Shown: positions 47,955 through 58,687, numbered from the stretch's first letter. The stretch is 58,823 bases of DNA from Planococcaceae bacterium Storch 2/2-2 (GCA_009740415.1 WOYE01000010.1:1-58823), one strand, 5' to 3'. A program made the numbers and translations. The notes: generated by a model from the sequence alone, not told the origin.

Positions 47955-49490
47955 TTAATGTTTGAAATGACGGACGCCTGTAAATACCATAGCGATTCCG
48001 TGTTTGTTTGCTGCGTCGATTGAATCTTGATCGCGTTTCGATCCGCCTGGCTGAATAACTGCTGTAATGCCTGCTGCGGCTGCCGTTTCAATCGTATCTG
48101 GCATTGGGAAGAATGCGTCCGATGCAAGCGCTGCACCTTTCGCTCGTTCACCTGCTTGTTCTAAAGCGATTTTCGCCGCTCCGACACGGTTCATTTGTCC
48201 CGCGCCGACGCCGAGTGTCATTTCATGATCCGTTACGACGATCGCGTTCGATTTCACGTGTTTCACAACCGACCAACCGAGTTTTAACGCTTCCCACTCT
48301 TCTTCTGTCGGTTCGCGATCTGTTGCTACTTCGATCGTCGCCTCTTCAAATCCGAATGTGTCAGGTGATTGCAATAACAATCCACCTTCAACTGAAACGT
48401 TGTTAAACGCATCTTGTTTCGCTTGTTCGAATGAAATCGTTAAGAGACGAATGTTTTTCTTTTTCGTCAATTGTGCAATCGCATCTTCTGTGAAGCTCGG
48501 CGCAATGACGATCTCTAAGAAAATTTCTGACAGTTGTTCGGCTGTCGCAAGATCGACTTCACGGTTCAATGCGATAATTCCACCGAAAATTGAAACAGGG
48601 TCTGCTTCATACGCTTTTTTGAATGCGACGTCGATCGTTTCTCCAACTCCGACACCACATGGGTTCATATGTTTCACTGCAACTGCTGCCGGATCGTTGA
48701 ACTCTTTAACGATTTGAATCGCTGCGTTCGCATCTTGAATGTTGTTGTAAGAAAGTTCTTTTCCGTGCAATTGGTCCGCATAAGCGATCGAGAAATCCGA
48801 ACCGAGAGGACGTGCATAAAATGCTGCTTCTTGGTGTGGGTTCTCGCCGTAACGAAGCGTCTGCTTCAATTCATACGTTTGTGTTAATTGTTCAGGGAAT
48901 TGCTCACCTGTTAAATCAGTCATAAATTGAGCGATCAATGCATCGTACGCTGCCGTATGACGGAACACTTTCGCTGCGAGACGACGACGTGTTTCAAGTG
49001 TCGTTTCTCCTGTTGCACGAAGTTGCTCCAACACTTCGTCGTAATCGTTCGCATCGACGATCACTGTGACGTATGCGTGGTTTTTCGCTGACGCGCGAAG
49101 CATCGCTGGACCACCGATGTCGATATTTTCAATCGCATCTTCTGTCGTTACATCCGGTTTTGAAATCGTTTCTTTGAACGGGTACAAGTTTACACAGACG
49201 ACATCAATTCCTTGAATGCCGTGCTCTTCCATTTGTGCGATATGACCTTCGTCATCGCGTTTAGCAAGCAACCCGCCGTGAATCATCGGGTTCAATGTTT
49301 TGACGCGTCCTTCCATAATTTCAGGGAACTTCGTCACTTCATCGACTGCTGTCACACGAACACCGTTGTCTGCTAAATGTTTCATCGTGCCACCTGTTGA
49401 TAAAATCTCATAACCGAGTTGTTCGAGTTGTTGAGCGAATTCTAAAATACCACTTTTATCTGATACGCTTAATAATGCTCTTTTTGTCAA
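47955..49490 (-). CDS. purH: Bifunctional AICAR transformylase/IMP cyclohydrolase PurH
   Basis: Carries out the last two steps to IMP; 511 residues. The N-terminal cyclohydrolase (about 1-195) begins [13 protein letters not shown]. The transformylase carries the KHMNPCGVG motif (about 255-263), with catalytic K and H, and ends in [11 protein letters not shown]. Translation starts at TTG (49490), eight bases after TTGGAGG; an earlier in-frame TTG lies within the site. It lies 33 bases after purN. Confidence 0.96.
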   Translation of the reverse strand: MTKRALLSVSDKSGILEFAQQLEQLGYEILSTGGTMKHLADNGVRVTAVDEVTKFPEIMEGRVKTLNPMIHGGLLAKRDDEGHIAQMEEHGIQGIDVVCVNLYPFKETISKPDVTTEDAIENIDIGGPAMLRASAKNHAYVTVIVDANDYDEVLEQLRATGETTLETRRRLAAKVFRHTAAYDALIAQFMTDLTGEQFPEQLTQTYELKQTLRYGENPHQEAAFYARPLGSDFSIAYADQLHGKELSYNNIQDANAAIQIVKEFNDPAAVAVKHMNPCGVGVGETIDVAFKKAYEADPVSIFGGIIALNREVDLATAEQLSEIFLEIVIAPSFTEDAIAQLTKKKNIRLLTISFEQAKQDAFNNVSVEGGLLLQSPDTFGFEEATIEVATDREPTEEEWEALKLGWSVVKHVKSNAIVVTDHEMTLGVGAGQMNRVGAAKIALEQAGERAKGAALASDAFFPMPDTIETAAAAGITAVIQPGGSKRDQDSIDAANKHGIAMVFTGVRHFKH

Positions 49491-49523
49491 CGTTGAAACC
49501 TCCAATTAATATGTACCCGTTCG

Positions 49524-50090
49524 TTATGAACGGTGTAAAACGTATTGTAATGCTTCTTTATATAACGCATGTTCCACTTCATGAATCGCAGCAGCTGTCG
49601 CCTCTTCATCACCGTCGACGACATCGACCGCACGTTGCATAATGATCGGTCCTGTATCCATTCCTTGGTCGACGTAATGAACCGTCACGCCCGTCACTTT
49701 CACGCCGTGACGAACCGCCTGTCTGATCGCGTCCAGTCCTGGGAACGATGGAAGAAGCGAAGGGTGAATGTTTAATATACGGTTCGGAAACGCATCGAGT
49801 AACGTATCGCCAACGAGACGCATATATCCTGCTAAAACGACCCATTCTACATCTTTCTCATGCAATTGTTTCACGATTTCCGCTTCATAAGCGGCTCTCG
49901 ATTCAAATTGTTTCGGCTGTAAGACGAGCGTTGGAATGTTAAACTTTTTCGCTCGCTCGATTGCGTATGCTTCCGGTTGGTCGACGATGAGCCATTCAAT
50001 GCTCGCGTCGATTTCCCCGTTTTGACAAGCTGTCGCAATCGCTTCAAAATTACTACCGCTTCCGGAAGCGAAAACTGCTAACTTTTTCAT
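49524..50090 (-). CDS. purN: Phosphoribosylglycinamide formyltransferase PurN
   Basis: Adds the first formyl group using 10-formyl-THF; 188 residues. FASGSGSNFEAI (about 7-18) binds the phosphate. The catalytic N-x-H and D set is in LNIHPSLLPSFPG (about 108-120) and VHYVDQGMDTGPII (about 137-150). Its ATG overlaps the purM stop by one base (TAATG), so the two are coupled. Confidence 0.96.
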   Translation of the reverse strand: MKKLAVFASGSGSNFEAIATACQNGEIDASIEWLIVDQPEAYAIERAKKFNIPTLVLQPKQFESRAAYEAEIVKQLHEKDVEWVVLAGYMRLVGDTLLDAFPNRILNIHPSLLPSFPGLDAIRQAVRHGVKVTGVTVHYVDQGMDTGPIIMQRAVDVVDGDEEATAAAIHEVEHALYKEALQYVLHRS

Positions 50091-51145
50091 TAGGCTAAAC
50101 TCCCGTCATGCTCGCCGTTAAAGAGAACCCCTTCTCCTTCTACGACACGTCCGATCACATACGCCTTCTCCCCATGTTGTTCTGCTAACTGAACGACACG
50201 TTCCGCTTCCTCTTCTTTTACAGCGATGACGAATCCAACCCCCATGTTGAATACGCTATAAAGGTCACGGTCTGTTAAATTCCCTTTTTCTTTTAACATG
50301 TTGAAGAGCGGAAGTACTTCCCAGCTGCCGAGATCGACTTCTGCTGCGAGTCCATCTTTCAACATACGTGGTAAGTTTTCGTAAAATCCGCCGCCCGTAA
50401 TATGTCCCATCGCATGAACATCGACTTCTCCTAACACATCGAGTACGAGTTTCGCATAAATTTTTGTCGGAGTGAGCAACGCTTCTCCAACCGTTCCGAG
50501 TGATTCATATCCTTCGATCGTATCGTCGACCGTTAATCCGAGATCAGAGAAAACGATTTGACGGACGAGTGAGTATCCGTTGGAATGGACACCGCTTGAA
50601 GCGATACCGACTAATACGTCTCCCGCTTCTACTTTTTCACCTGTTACGATATCTTTTTTCTCACACGCACCGACTGCAAATCCAGCGAGGTCGTACTCTT
50701 CTTCATCGTAAAGTCCAGGCATTTCAGCTGTTTCTCCACCGATTAAAGCCGCTCCTGATTGAACACAACCGTCCGCAATTCCTTTAACGATCGCTTCTAC
50801 TTTTGCTGGAACTGCCTTTCCGAGCGCTACGTAGTCGAGGAAATAAAGAGGCTCTGCTCCTTGCGCAACGATATCGTTCACACACATCGCGACACAATCA
50901 ATTCCGATCGTGTCATGGCGATCTGCCATAAATGCGAGTTTTAATTTCGTTCCGACGCCGTCTGTTCCTGAAATGAGAACAGGTTCTTTATAGTCCAATG
51001 CAGAAAGGTCAAACATTCCGCCAAATCCACCAAATGTGCCAGCCACACCGAGACGGTTCGTCCGTTCTACGTGTGATTTCATTCGTTTTACTGATTCGTA
51101 TCCTGCTTCAATGTTAACTCCTGCTTTTTCATATGCTTTCGACAT
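50090..51145 (-). CDS. purM: Phosphoribosylformylglycinamidine cyclo-ligase PurM
   Basis: Closes the imidazole ring to give AIR; 351 residues. The ATP-binding region is [14 protein letters not shown] (about 58-71). [11 protein letters not shown] (about 136-146) and [15 protein letters not shown] (about 241-255) are family signatures. It follows purF by 15 bases. Confidence 0.96.
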   Translation of the reverse strand: MSKAYEKAGVNIEAGYESVKRMKSHVERTNRLGVAGTFGGFGGMFDLSALDYKEPVLISGTDGVGTKLKLAFMADRHDTIGIDCVAMCVNDIVAQGAEPLYFLDYVALGKAVPAKVEAIVKGIADGCVQSGAALIGGETAEMPGLYDEEEYDLAGFAVGACEKKDIVTGEKVEAGDVLVGIASSGVHSNGYSLVRQIVFSDLGLTVDDTIEGYESLGTVGEALLTPTKIYAKLVLDVLGEVDVHAMGHITGGGFYENLPRMLKDGLAAEVDLGSWEVLPLFNMLKEKGNLTDRDLYSVFNMGVGFVIAVKEEEAERVVQLAEQHGEKAYVIGRVVEGEGVLFNGEHDGSLA

Positions 51146-51160
51146 GAGAAGCCTCCTATG

Positions 51161-52588
51161 TTATCGTACTAGATCTTTTTTATGGGGTAATACTGTATCT
51201 GCATAAATTTCAGTCGGGTAGTCTCCTGTGAAACAAGCGAGACATTGCCCACAGTTTTTCATTTCTTCTGGTCGGCCAACTGCTTCCATTAAGCCTTCAG
51301 GTGACAAATACGTTAAAGAATCCGCTTCAATTAAGTCTCGAATTTCTTCCGTCGTTCGACCTGCTGCAATCAACTCCGAGTCCGTACTAATGTCTACTCC
51401 GTAATAACACGGATTTGAAAGTGGCGGACTTGCAATGACGACGTGTACTTCCGTCGCACCGGCTTCTTTTAACAACTTCACAATCCGTTTAGACGTCGTA
51501 CCGCGTACGATCGAATCATCGACCATGACGACACGTTTGCCGTTAACGACGTGATGAACAGGAGAAAGCTTCATTTTTACTCCTTTTTCACGTAACGCTT
51601 GTGACGGTTGAATGAATGTACGGCCAACGTAGCGGTTTTTAATGAGCCCCAACTCGTAAGGAATACCCGTCGCTTCTGCGAATCCGATCGCTGCGGAAAT
51701 ACTAGAGTCAGGAACACCTGTAACGACGTCTGCTTCTAAGTTTCCTACTTCTTTCGCTAACTGCACACCGCAACGTTTTCGTGCATTGTGCACGTTAATG
51801 TCATCGATGTTCGAGTCAGGACGTGAGAAGTAAATGTATTCCATCGAACAAATCGCGCGGTTTGCCGGCTCTGCAAAACGTTCTTCGCGTAAACCGTCTT
51901 CATCAATAATGAGCAACTCTCCCGGTTCTACTTCACGAACCGTTTCCGCACCGATGATGTCAAAGGCACACGTTTCGCTCGCTACGACCCATGAGTCGCC
52001 TAACTTTCCGAGAGCGAGTGGACGCAATCCGTTCGGATCTTGCGCGACCATTAAACTATCTTCCGTTAAGATGACGAAAGCGAATGCTCCTTTTAACATC
52101 TTCAACGCTTGCTTCACTTGATCATAACGATTCAAAGCACCACGGCTTCGTTTAATTAAGTGAGCGAGCACTTCGGTGTCTGAACTCGTTTGAAAAATAC
52201 TCCCTTGTTGCTCGAGTGACTCTTTCAAATCTTCCGCATTCACGAGGTTCCCGTTCATACCGATTGCGAGACTACCAGTCGTTGATCGGAAGACGAGGGG
52301 CTGAACATTTTCAATCCCTCGACCACTTTCCGTCGTGTAACGAACTTGTCCGATCGCCGCATGCCCTGTTAGCGATGCTAAGTTTTCGTCTGAAAAGACT
52401 TCGTTGACGAGCCCTTCATCTTTCACAACTTTTAATCCTTCGCCATCTGTCGTAACGATCCCTGCACCTTCTTGCCCGCGATGTTGAAGTGCATGAAGAC
52501 CGTAGTATGAAATTTGAGCCGATTGTTCGTTCCCCCAAATTCCAAAAACACCACACTCTTCATTCAATCCTCTTAATTCAGCAAGCAT
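51161..52588 (-). CDS. purF: Amidophosphoribosyltransferase PurF
   Basis: First committed step of purine synthesis, from PRPP and glutamine; 475 residues from the ATG at 52588. The eleven-residue propeptide [11 protein letters not shown] precedes catalytic C12, exposed after cleavage. The PRPP loop is [16 protein letters not shown] (about 345-360). Fe-S cysteines appear in CSMEYI and CGQCLACF, as in B. subtilis. A GTG frame extending to 52606 would contain the GAAAGGAG site. It overlaps the purL end by 16 bases. Feedback inhibition by AMP and GMP is expected by family. Confidence 0.97.
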   Translation of the reverse strand: MLAELRGLNEECGVFGIWGNEQSAQISYYGLHALQHRGQEGAGIVTTDGEGLKVVKDEGLVNEVFSDENLASLTGHAAIGQVRYTTESGRGIENVQPLVFRSTTGSLAIGMNGNLVNAEDLKESLEQQGSIFQTSSDTEVLAHLIKRSRGALNRYDQVKQALKMLKGAFAFVILTEDSLMVAQDPNGLRPLALGKLGDSWVVASETCAFDIIGAETVREVEPGELLIIDEDGLREERFAEPANRAICSMEYIYFSRPDSNIDDINVHNARKRCGVQLAKEVGNLEADVVTGVPDSSISAAIGFAEATGIPYELGLIKNRYVGRTFIQPSQALREKGVKMKLSPVHHVVNGKRVVMVDDSIVRGTTSKRIVKLLKEAGATEVHVVIASPPLSNPCYYGVDISTDSELIAAGRTTEEIRDLIEADSLTYLSPEGLMEAVGRPEEMKNCGQCLACFTGDYPTEIYADTVLPHKKDLVR

Positions 52589-54783
52589 TCGAGTGCTCCT
52601 TTCCACGCATCATAAAACTCTTGAACGTCTCCTGCGATCCATTCTGAACCGTCCGTTCCTTTAATCGATACTGTACCTTCTGTCGTTTGACCGACACGAC
52701 GTGCATCTGAAACGATTTGTTCAAATGCTTCAGCATCTTCTTCTTTCACTGTCACGACGAAACGTGACTGCGTTTCACTGAATAAAGCGACGACCGCTTC
52801 ACCGTCTAATGTCACATCAAGACCGAATCGCTCTTCACCGAATACCGTCTCAAAGAGTGCAACCGCCAGTCCACCTTCTGATGGGTCAGTCGCTGATTGA
52901 ACGACCCCTTGACGAATCGCTTGAAGCAATTCCCGTTGACGTTTCGCTTCGACTTCTAAGTCGAGTGCTGGTGATTTTCCGCGAATGTCACCTTCTAGCA
53001 TTTGTTGCAATTCACTACCACCGAATTCACATGTTGTTTCACCGATGACGTAAATAACATCGCCTGCTGCACGCGCTGTCGATGAAGTCACTTGTGATAA
53101 ATCTTCGACGAGACCGACCATTCCGATCGTCGGTGTCGGTTTCACCGGTTGTCCGTTCACTTCGTTCGAAAGTGATACGTTTCCGCCGATTACTGGTGTT
53201 TCAAGCGTGCGACATGCATCCGAAATACCGTCTGCTGATTGCTCTAACTGCCAGAACACTTCTGGATTATCTGGGCTACCGAAGTTCAAGCAGTCCGTAA
53301 TCGCGATCGGTTCCGCTCCTGAACAGACGAGGTTACGCGCCGCTTCCGCAACTGCGATTTTTCCACCTGTCGCAGGATCTAAGTAAATGTAGCGTGAGTT
53401 ACAGTCTGACGTCATCGCAAGGCCTTTGTTCGTTCCGTCAACACGGATGATTCCTGCTGATGCTCCAGGTGCAACGACTGTGTTTCCGCGTGCTTCTGAG
53501 TCAAATTGACGGTAAACCCATTCTTTTGAAGCGATCGTTGGACGTTGTAACAATTGTAACGCTGTCTCTTTCACATCTTCGACGACAGGCGCTTCGTTTT
53601 CCATCGCTTGGAATGTTTTAAAGTATGCCGGTTCAGCTGACGCTTTATGATAAACCGGGTTATCTTCTGCTAAGTCATCCGCGTTGATTTCTGCAACGAC
53701 TTCACCTTTATGTGTAAGACGTAACATTTTATCATCCGTTACTTCTCCTACTTTGCACGCTTCGATGCCATACTTATCGAAAAGATCGACGACTTCCTGC
53801 TCGTGACCTGCTTTCACAACGATGAGCATACGCTCTTGTGATTCAGAAAGCATCATCTCATACGGTGTCATCCCTTCTTCACGTTGTGGGACGAGGTCTA
53901 AATTCAACTCCACACCGTAACCTGCTTTCGATGCCATTTCAGCCGCTGAAGAAGTTAACCCTGCCGCACCCATATCTTGAATACCGACGAGTGAATCGAG
54001 GTGAACGAGTTCGAGACATGCTTCCATGAGCAACTTCTCTAAATACGGATCCCCTGCTTGCATAACTGGTAGTTCTTCTTCTTCGTCAATCGTCACTTCA
54101 GAACTTGACATCGTTGCGCCGTGAATGCCGTCGCGTCCTGTTTTCGCTCCTGCATAAATGACCGAGTTGCCGACACCTGATGCGACCCCTTTTTGAATAT
54201 CTTCATGGTTTAAAAGACCGACTGCCATCGCGTTAACGAGTGGACGATGTGAGTAACTTTGATCAAATTGAGCTTCTCCTGCGATCGTCGGAATACCGAT
54301 GACGTTTCCGTAGTTCGCAATTCCTGCAACCGCTTCGCGGAATAAGAAACGGTCACGCGCATCTGTTAAATCACCGAAGCGAAGTGAGTTGACGAGTGCT
54401 ACTGGACGAGCTCCCATTGAGAAGACGTCACGTAAAATACCGCCCGCTCCGGTTGCTGCTCCGATAAATGGCTCGATCGCTGAAGGCGAGTTGTGAGATT
54501 CCATTTTGAAAACCGCGGCTTGGTTATCGCCGATATCGACGATTCCCGCTCCTTCACCAGGACCTTGTAACACACGTTTTCCTTCGGTTGGGAAGCGTTT
54601 CAAAACAGGTGTTGAACTTTTGTACGAACAATGTTCTGACCACATCGCTGAGAAAATACCTGTTTCTGTATAGTTCGGAAGACGGCCGAGCATCTTCGTA
54701 GCAAGTTCGAATTCTTCATCTGTCATACCCATTTGTAAATATAACTTTTCATCACGTACTTGTTCTGCTGTTGGTTCTGCCAT
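52573..54783 (-). CDS. purL: Phosphoribosylformylglycinamidine synthase subunit PurL
   Basis: ATP-binding synthetase subunit of the PurSQL complex that makes FGAM; 736 residues, the small bacterial form lacking a glutaminase domain. Family landmarks are [11 protein letters not shown] (about 47-57), [17 protein letters not shown] (about 88-104) and the [11 protein letters not shown]-like [13 protein letters not shown] (about 500-512). Its ATG overlaps the purQ stop by one base. Confidence 0.97.
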   Translation of the reverse strand: MAEPTAEQVRDEKLYLQMGMTDEEFELATKMLGRLPNYTETGIFSAMWSEHCSYKSSTPVLKRFPTEGKRVLQGPGEGAGIVDIGDNQAAVFKMESHNSPSAIEPFIGAATGAGGILRDVFSMGARPVALVNSLRFGDLTDARDRFLFREAVAGIANYGNVIGIPTIAGEAQFDQSYSHRPLVNAMAVGLLNHEDIQKGVASGVGNSVIYAGAKTGRDGIHGATMSSSEVTIDEEEELPVMQAGDPYLEKLLMEACLELVHLDSLVGIQDMGAAGLTSSAAEMASKAGYGVELNLDLVPQREEGMTPYEMMLSESQERMLIVVKAGHEQEVVDLFDKYGIEACKVGEVTDDKMLRLTHKGEVVAEINADDLAEDNPVYHKASAEPAYFKTFQAMENEAPVVEDVKETALQLLQRPTIASKEWVYRQFDSEARGNTVVAPGASAGIIRVDGTNKGLAMTSDCNSRYIYLDPATGGKIAVAEAARNLVCSGAEPIAITDCLNFGSPDNPEVFWQLEQSADGISDACRTLETPVIGGNVSLSNEVNGQPVKPTPTIGMVGLVEDLSQVTSSTARAAGDVIYVIGETTCEFGGSELQQMLEGDIRGKSPALDLEVEAKRQRELLQAIRQGVVQSATDPSEGGLAVALFETVFGEERFGLDVTLDGEAVVALFSETQSRFVVTVKEEDAEAFEQIVSDARRVGQTTEGTVSIKGTDGSEWIAGDVQEFYDAWKGALECLLN

Positions 54784-55430
54784 TATTGTTCACTCCCTAA
54801 GATCGATTCAAAAAGTGGCAATCCGTCTGTTCCTGCTAACACTTCTTCTACCGCACGTTCAGGTAAAAGCATCGTACCGAATACATTTCCTTTAGCATTC
54901 GTCATACCAGCAATCGACTGTGTACTATTCCAAACATTGTCTTCATACGTCCAGACGATTTGATCTGCTGGCACTTCTTCTTCGTTGTAATACGTTCCAA
55001 ACTGTGTCGCATACGGTAACGTAATGACATCACCTGCTGCATATCCTTTTGAAAAGATCGTTTGATCTTGAGCGACACGAACGTTCGCGCGACCTGATTC
55101 AAATCGTAACGAAGGATTTTGTAAAAATGCGCCTGGTAAAAGACCGAGCTCTACTAAAATTTGAAAACCGTTTCCAACACCGACGACGAGTTTTCCTTCG
55201 TTCGCCATCTCTACGATTTGATCAGCGACTGCTGTTGTCGTCGCTAACGCACCTGGACGTAAATAATCGCCATACGATGCACCGTGTGGAATGATCACTC
55301 CATCATACGATGATAAATCCGCACCTTTATGCCAAACGATTTCTGCTTCGCCACCTGCAATTTTCGTAACGGCGCGATGCATTTCAACTTCACAACTAGT
55401 ACCTGGGAAAGTTACGACCGCTAATTTCAT
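54783..55430 (-). CDS. purQ: Phosphoribosylformylglycinamidine synthase subunit PurQ
   Basis: Glutaminase subunit of PurSQL, 215 residues. The class I glutaminase nucleophile position, normally cysteine in GxCNGxQ, reads [10 protein letters not shown] (about residues 83-92), so glycine stands where cysteine is expected. Other landmarks are intact: [11 protein letters not shown] near the start and [16 protein letters not shown] (about 46-61). The C-terminal histidine/glutamate pair of this enzyme class could not be placed with confidence. This is a missing key residue or a sequencing error. It lies three bases after purS. Confidence 0.93.
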   Translation of the reverse strand: MKLAVVTFPGTSCEVEMHRAVTKIAGGEAEIVWHKGADLSSYDGVIIPHGASYGDYLRPGALATTTAVADQIVEMANEGKLVVGVGNGFQILVELGLLPGAFLQNPSLRFESGRANVRVAQDQTIFSKGYAAGDVITLPYATQFGTYYNEEEVPADQIVWTYEDNVWNSTQSIAGMTNAKGNVFGTMLLPERAVEEVLAGTDGLPLFESILGSEQ

Positions 55431-55433
55431 CGA

Positions 55434-55679
55434 TTATGCCTCCTCAACGACAAAACGGTAATCTTCAATGACACGGTTTACGAGTAATTGCTCACACATT
55501 TCTTTCACTTGAGCGTCGAGATCACCTTTCGCTTCGTCAATTTCTAATTCGATTAATTTTCCGATTCGAACGTTCGATACGTTGTTGAAACCTTTATTGT
55601 GTAACGCTTCTTTCGCTGCTGTTCCTTGTGGATCTACTACACTCTCACGTAAAGTGACATATACTTGTACTCGTTTCAT
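55434..55679 (-). CDS. purS: Phosphoribosylformylglycinamidine synthase subunit PurS
   Basis: Small bridging subunit of PurSQL, 81 residues. VQVYVTLRESVVDPQGTA (about 4-21) and the RIGKLIELEID strand (about 38-48) match the family. AGGAGG precedes the ATG. In B. subtilis purC is directly upstream; here purK precedes it by 16 bases. Confidence 0.95.
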   Translation of the reverse strand: MKRVQVYVTLRESVVDPQGTAAKEALHNKGFNNVSNVRIGKLIELEIDEAKGDLDAQVKEMCEQLLVNRVIEDYRFVVEEA

Positions 55680-55695
55680 TAATAATTCCTCCTAG

Positions 55696-56814
55696 TTAGT
55701 TCCAAATGTTGGACTGTTTAATTTGTTCAAGTGTTTCATCAATTGAATCCGTCATGATCGTGACATGTCCCATTTTTCGGTCGTGTTTCGCTTCTGCTTT
55801 TCCATAGAGATGAATCGACCAATCCGGATAGTCGCCAATGACTTGCTCAAGTGGCGCTACATGTTGACCGAGCACGTTTACCATAATCGACGGTGCCCAT
55901 AACTTCGGCTCACGTAACGGCCATCCACACACAGCACGAACGTGTTGTCCGAACTGTGAAACGTTGCATGCTTCAATCGAGTAGTGACCCGAGTTGTGCG
56001 GACGTGGCGCTAACTCGTTAATGACGATCGCCCCGTCATCCAATACGAACATTTCGACAGCGAGCGTTCCGACAAGTTGTAAATGATCAGCAATTTGATG
56101 CGCTGCTTTTCGCGCCTCTTCGTGGACCGACTGTTCAATGCGTGCTGGAACGATCGACTCGTGCAAAATATGGTTGACGTGAATATTTTCAGCGACGGGC
56201 AACGTAAACGTTTCTCCCGCTGCATTTCGTTGTATGATCACAGAAATTTCTTTTTCAAAAGGAACGAATGCTTCTGCAATACATTGTGAATGTTCAAAGA
56301 GCGGTCGTGCCTCTTCTACTTGATCGATCGAATCTACTTTCACTTGTCCTTTTCCATCGTATCCGCCAAAAGCGGTTTTTACGATACAAGGAAATCCAAT
56401 CGTCTCGACGCGATCGACGAAATCTTTATACGTCGGCGCTTCGATATACGGAGCGACCGGAGCACCCGATGCTCGAATTTCTGCTTTTTCAGCCATTCGG
56501 TTTTGAGTAATCCGAACGAGCTCTGCTCCTTGTGGAACGTTCGCTTTTTCTGCTAATCGTTTCAAACCTTCGTAATCGATGTTTTCGAACTCAAATGTGA
56601 TGACATCGCTCACTTCAGCTAACTGCTCCAGCGCTGCTTCATCGTTGTACGGCGCGGTAATTTCGATGTCGGCTACTTGACCACAAGGTGAGTTTTTCGT
56701 CGGGTCTAACACGGCGATACGAAATCCTGCTTCGCGTGCAGCAAGAGCCATCATGCGACCGAGTTGTCCTCCACCGATAATTCCAATCGTGCCACCTGGT
56801 AAAATCGTCTTCAT
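55696..56814 (-). CDS. purK: N5-carboxyaminoimidazole ribonucleotide synthase PurK
   Basis: ATP-grasp enzyme that carboxylates AIR with bicarbonate; 372 residues. [17 protein letters not shown] (about 10-26) marks the family, [17 protein letters not shown] (about 140-156) is the ATP site, and [13 protein letters not shown] (about 267-279) is the catalytic loop. It overlaps the purE stop by four bases (ATGA). It feeds the PurE mutase. The next gene downstream is purS, not purB. Confidence 0.96.
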   Translation of the reverse strand: MKTILPGGTIGIIGGGQLGRMMALAAREAGFRIAVLDPTKNSPCGQVADIEITAPYNDEAALEQLAEVSDVITFEFENIDYEGLKRLAEKANVPQGAELVRITQNRMAEKAEIRASGAPVAPYIEAPTYKDFVDRVETIGFPCIVKTAFGGYDGKGQVKVDSIDQVEEARPLFEHSQCIAEAFVPFEKEISVIIQRNAAGETFTLPVAENIHVNHILHESIVPARIEQSVHEEARKAAHQIADHLQLVGTLAVEMFVLDDGAIVINELAPRPHNSGHYSIEACNVSQFGQHVRAVCGWPLREPKLWAPSIMVNVLGQHVAPLEQVIGDYPDWSIHLYGKAEAKHDRKMGHVTIMTDSIDETLEQIKQSNIWN

Positions 56815-57299
56815 TGAATGTCACCGCTACTTTCAACGGACTGTTGTTTCATCGTTTCGCGACGTGCCCGTAATCGCTCACGTAACGCTTCATCTGTAGT
56901 TCCTAATAGTTGAGCTGCGTAAAGTCCTGCGTTCGTTGCTCCTGCTTTTCCGATCGCCATCGTCGCGACAGGAACACCTCCTGGCATTTGTACGATTGAT
57001 AAGAGAGAATCCATTCCGTTCAATGCACGAGATTGGACGGGAACGCCGATGACAGGAACTAACGTTTTCGAAGCGACCATTCCTGGTAAATGTGCGGCCC
57101 CTCCTGCTCCTGCAATGATCACTTGCAATCCTTTGCTCTCTGCTTCTTCTGCATATTGAAACATTCGATCTGGCGTACGATGTGCTGAGACGACTTGTTT
57201 TTCGTAAGGAATATCTAATTCGTCCAACATGTCACACGCGTGCTTCATAGTTTCCCAATCGCTTGTACTTCCCATAATAACGCCAACTTTTGGTTCCAC
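56811..57299 (-). CDS. purE: N5-CAIR mutase PurE
   Basis: Moves the carboxyl group of N5-CAIR to carbon 4; 162 residues, class [15 protein letters not shown] (about 5-18), [10 protein letters not shown] (about 39-48, with catalytic H42) and [15 protein letters not shown] (about 65-79) are diagnostic. Translation starts at GTG (57299), nine bases after AAGGAG. It is the first gene of the pur operon, with a leader of about 250 bases holding a terminator. Confidence 0.97.
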   Translation of the reverse strand: MEPKVGVIMGSTSDWETMKHACDMLDELDIPYEKQVVSAHRTPDRMFQYAEEAESKGLQVIIAGAGGAAHLPGMVASKTLVPVIGVPVQSRALNGMDSLLSIVQMPGGVPVATMAIGKAGATNAGLYAAQLLGTTDEALRERLRARRETMKQQSVESSGDIQ

Positions 57300-57355
57300 G
57301 ATGATCCGCTCCTTTTATATAGTTTCTTCATCGATCGCTACATCGTACGTCACAT

Positions 57356-57416
57356 AAAAAACCTCGAATAAACTACTTTTCATCCGGGTCGGTATGAAAA
57401 GCAGTACACTCGAGGT
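57356..57416 (-). terminator. Intrinsic terminator in the purE leader
   Basis: The minus-strand hairpin pairs ACCTCGA (57410-57416 side) with TCGAGGT (57361-57367 side), with a second long helix (ACTGCTTTTCAT with ATGAAAAGTAGT) around loop ACCGACCCGG, then TTTTTT. It lies 57-117 bases before the purE start, so it can act as an attenuator. Confidence 0.88.
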
Positions 57417-57553
57417 CTGAATGGTGAGATGAGATGAAATGTAAAATAATCATTGGATGAACACACCTTTCATTTCGTTCAAAAGTGATTGTCACGTACT
57501 GTTTCTTTTCACAATTCATGTAGCTGGATCGACGAATGGAATCCTTTTTACTC
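57417..57553 (-). promoter_or_regulatory. Structured 5' leader of the pur operon, class not recognised
   Basis: From the predicted start near 57552 to the terminator, the minus strand can fold into several helices: ATGTAG/CTACAT enclosing GGAT/ATCC, ATTGT/ACAAT, GAAC/GTTC, and GAAATG/CATTTC. The purine-riboswitch landmarks TTTCTACC and CCGTAAA are absent. The region 57300-57735 holds no other gene; an attenuator with an unidentified signal is inferred. Confidence 0.5.
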
Positions 57554-57558
57554 TACAT

Positions 57559-57587
57559 ATTCTAACAACTACACGTTCAATCGTCAA
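57559..57587 (-). promoter_or_regulatory. Sigma-A promoter of the pur operon
   Basis: On the minus strand TTGACG (57582-57587) and TAGAAT (57559-57564) are exactly 17 bases apart. Predicted transcription starts near 57552, about 250 bases before purE. A pair of PurR-type boxes lies directly upstream. Confidence 0.85.
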
Positions 57588-57591
57588 TTAA

Positions 57592-57635
57592 AAAAGCGAA
57601 CATTTCAACAAACTGTTATGAAAACGTTCGTATTT
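57592..57635. promoter_or_regulatory. Inverted pair of PurBoxes (PurR operator)
   Basis: AAAAGCGAACATT (57592-57604, plus strand) and AAATACGAACGTT (reading inward from about 57634 on the minus strand) each match the Bacillus PurBox AWWWCCGAACWWT with one or two differences. They are inverted and separated by about 17 bases, the arrangement bound by PurR, which PRPP releases. They lie immediately upstream of the -35 element. Confidence 0.8.
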
Positions 57636-57692
57636 GTAACGCCATTTATGAAAAGTTGTTTCATTTTCTCCCTATTTTTCGTCCATTTAAAC

Positions 57693-57734
57693 AAAAAAAC
57701 GTTCCACCTACGTAAATACGTAGATGGAACGCAC
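57693..57734 (-). terminator. Terminator after yebG
   Basis: The stem GCGTTCCATCTACGTA/TACGTAGGTGGAACGT is followed by at least six T residues on the minus strand, directly after the yebG stop and before the PurBox region. Confidence 0.92.
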
Positions 57735-57735
57735 A

Positions 57736-57936
57736 TTATGAGGACGGGAGAACGACTTGGAACTCAATTTGCTGACGGTGCCAAACACGTTCCCCATCGA
57801 CTTCAATAAACTGAGGCTCTTCTCGTCGGCCAACGACAACGTACCCGCTCTTTTGCAAACGTTCATAGCAAGCCGCTACCGTCTCACCTTCTTCAACAGC
57901 GATCCACTGCTTATTCGCTTTCCGTTGTTTTGCCAT
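57736..57936 (-). CDS. yebG: NETI-motif protein (YebG-like)
   Basis: Small soluble protein of 66 residues and unknown function. The region [18 protein letters not shown] (about 15-32) corresponds to the NETI motif (here GETV) of the family. The rest is charged, with a C-terminal strand QIEFQVVLP. It overlaps the end of yebE by 26 bases and shares the order yebE-yebG-purE with B. subtilis. Confidence 0.82.
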   Translation of the reverse strand: MAKQRKANKQWIAVEEGETVAACYERLQKSGYVVVGRREEPQFIEVDGERVWHRQQIEFQVVLPSS

Positions 57937-58462
57937 TGAACAATCGTCCCCCTTTCACACGTTTTACCCAGAAGCCACCGTGAATCGTCTTCGGTTCATA
58001 CGTTACGATGAAAGCTTTCGGGTCCACTTCACGAATCGTATCGTACAACTGCAATTCATTTTTACGAGGAGCTAAAATTTGCATCGCCAATCGGCTACCT
58101 TCTAAGCCGTTCGCTTCCCAATCCGTCACCCCATACCCTTTTGCGCGCAATGCTTTCGGTAGCGCCCGCTCAGGTGTTGCAGTTATGACATTGACTGTAA
58201 TGTAACCGAGCGCTAACTTTTCTTCAATTTTGGAACCGATGATAACCCCGATTCCATAACCGACTGCGTAAGCGACTAAATTTTGAATCTCATTCAAATT
58301 ATCCAACACAAGACCGAGACCAACGACATAAATAACGACTTCAATCATGCTGACAAACGCTGCAATGTACTGATAACCTTTTAACGTCAAAATCATACGA
58401 ACGGTAAAAAAGGATACGTACACGATGTTAATCGTAAAAATAATGAGAACCATCCACATCAT
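57911..58462 (-). CDS. yebE: UPF0316 membrane protein YebE (DUF2179/DUF5698)
   Basis: Membrane protein of 183 residues. Three hydrophobic segments (about 3-25, 33-55, 62-82) form the DUF5698 domain, followed by the cytoplasmic DUF2179 domain with the family motif [16 protein letters not shown] (about 108-123). Function is unknown; related domains bind small ligands. It is the first gene after the rRNA operon terminator and overlaps yebG. Confidence 0.88.
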   Translation of the reverse strand: MMWMVLIIFTINIVYVSFFTVRMILTLKGYQYIAAFVSMIEVVIYVVGLGLVLDNLNEIQNLVAYAVGYGIGVIIGSKIEEKLALGYITVNVITATPERALPKALRAKGYGVTDWEANGLEGSRLAMQILAPRKNELQLYDTIREVDPKAFIVTYEPKTIHGGFWVKRVKGGRLFNGKTTESE

Positions 58463-58524
58463 TTAAATCCCCTTTCGTTGCTCTCTGCTTGCATACTCCC
58501 TAACCGATCCACTTTTAATCAAAC

Positions 58525-58566
58525 AAAAAGCGAGTATTCTATACGTTCATAGAATACTCGCTTTTT
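58525..58566. terminator. rRNA operon terminator
   Basis: The perfect stem AGCGAGTATTCTAT/ATAGAATACTCGCT is followed by TTTTTG on the minus strand, five bases after the 5S gene end. T runs lie on both strands. Confidence 0.93.
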
Positions 58567-58570
58567 CATT

Positions 58571-58687
58571 GCCTGGCAACGTCCTACTCTCACAGGGGGA
58601 AACCCCCAATTACCATCGGCGCTAAAGAGCTTAACTTCCGTGTTCGGTATGGGAACGGGTGTGACCTCTTTGCCATCGTCACCAGAC
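58571..58687 (-). rRNA. rrf: 5S ribosomal RNA
   Basis: On the minus strand the 117-base sequence begins GTCTGGTGACGATGGCAAAG, has the internal CCGAACACGGAAGTTAAG, and ends AGGACGTTGCCAGGC. The 5' and 3' ends pair as in Bacillus 5S. The gene is complete. Confidence 0.97.

Noticed and set aside
57417-57553. Guanine/adenine riboswitch in front of purE
   Set aside because: The conserved loop and junction sequences TTTCTACC and CCGTAAA are not present; only the terminator and generic stems are.
57618-57632. Catabolite (cre) site in ATGAAAACGTTCGTA
   Set aside because: It fits the cre pattern with one mismatch but coincides with the PurBox, which explains the sequence better.
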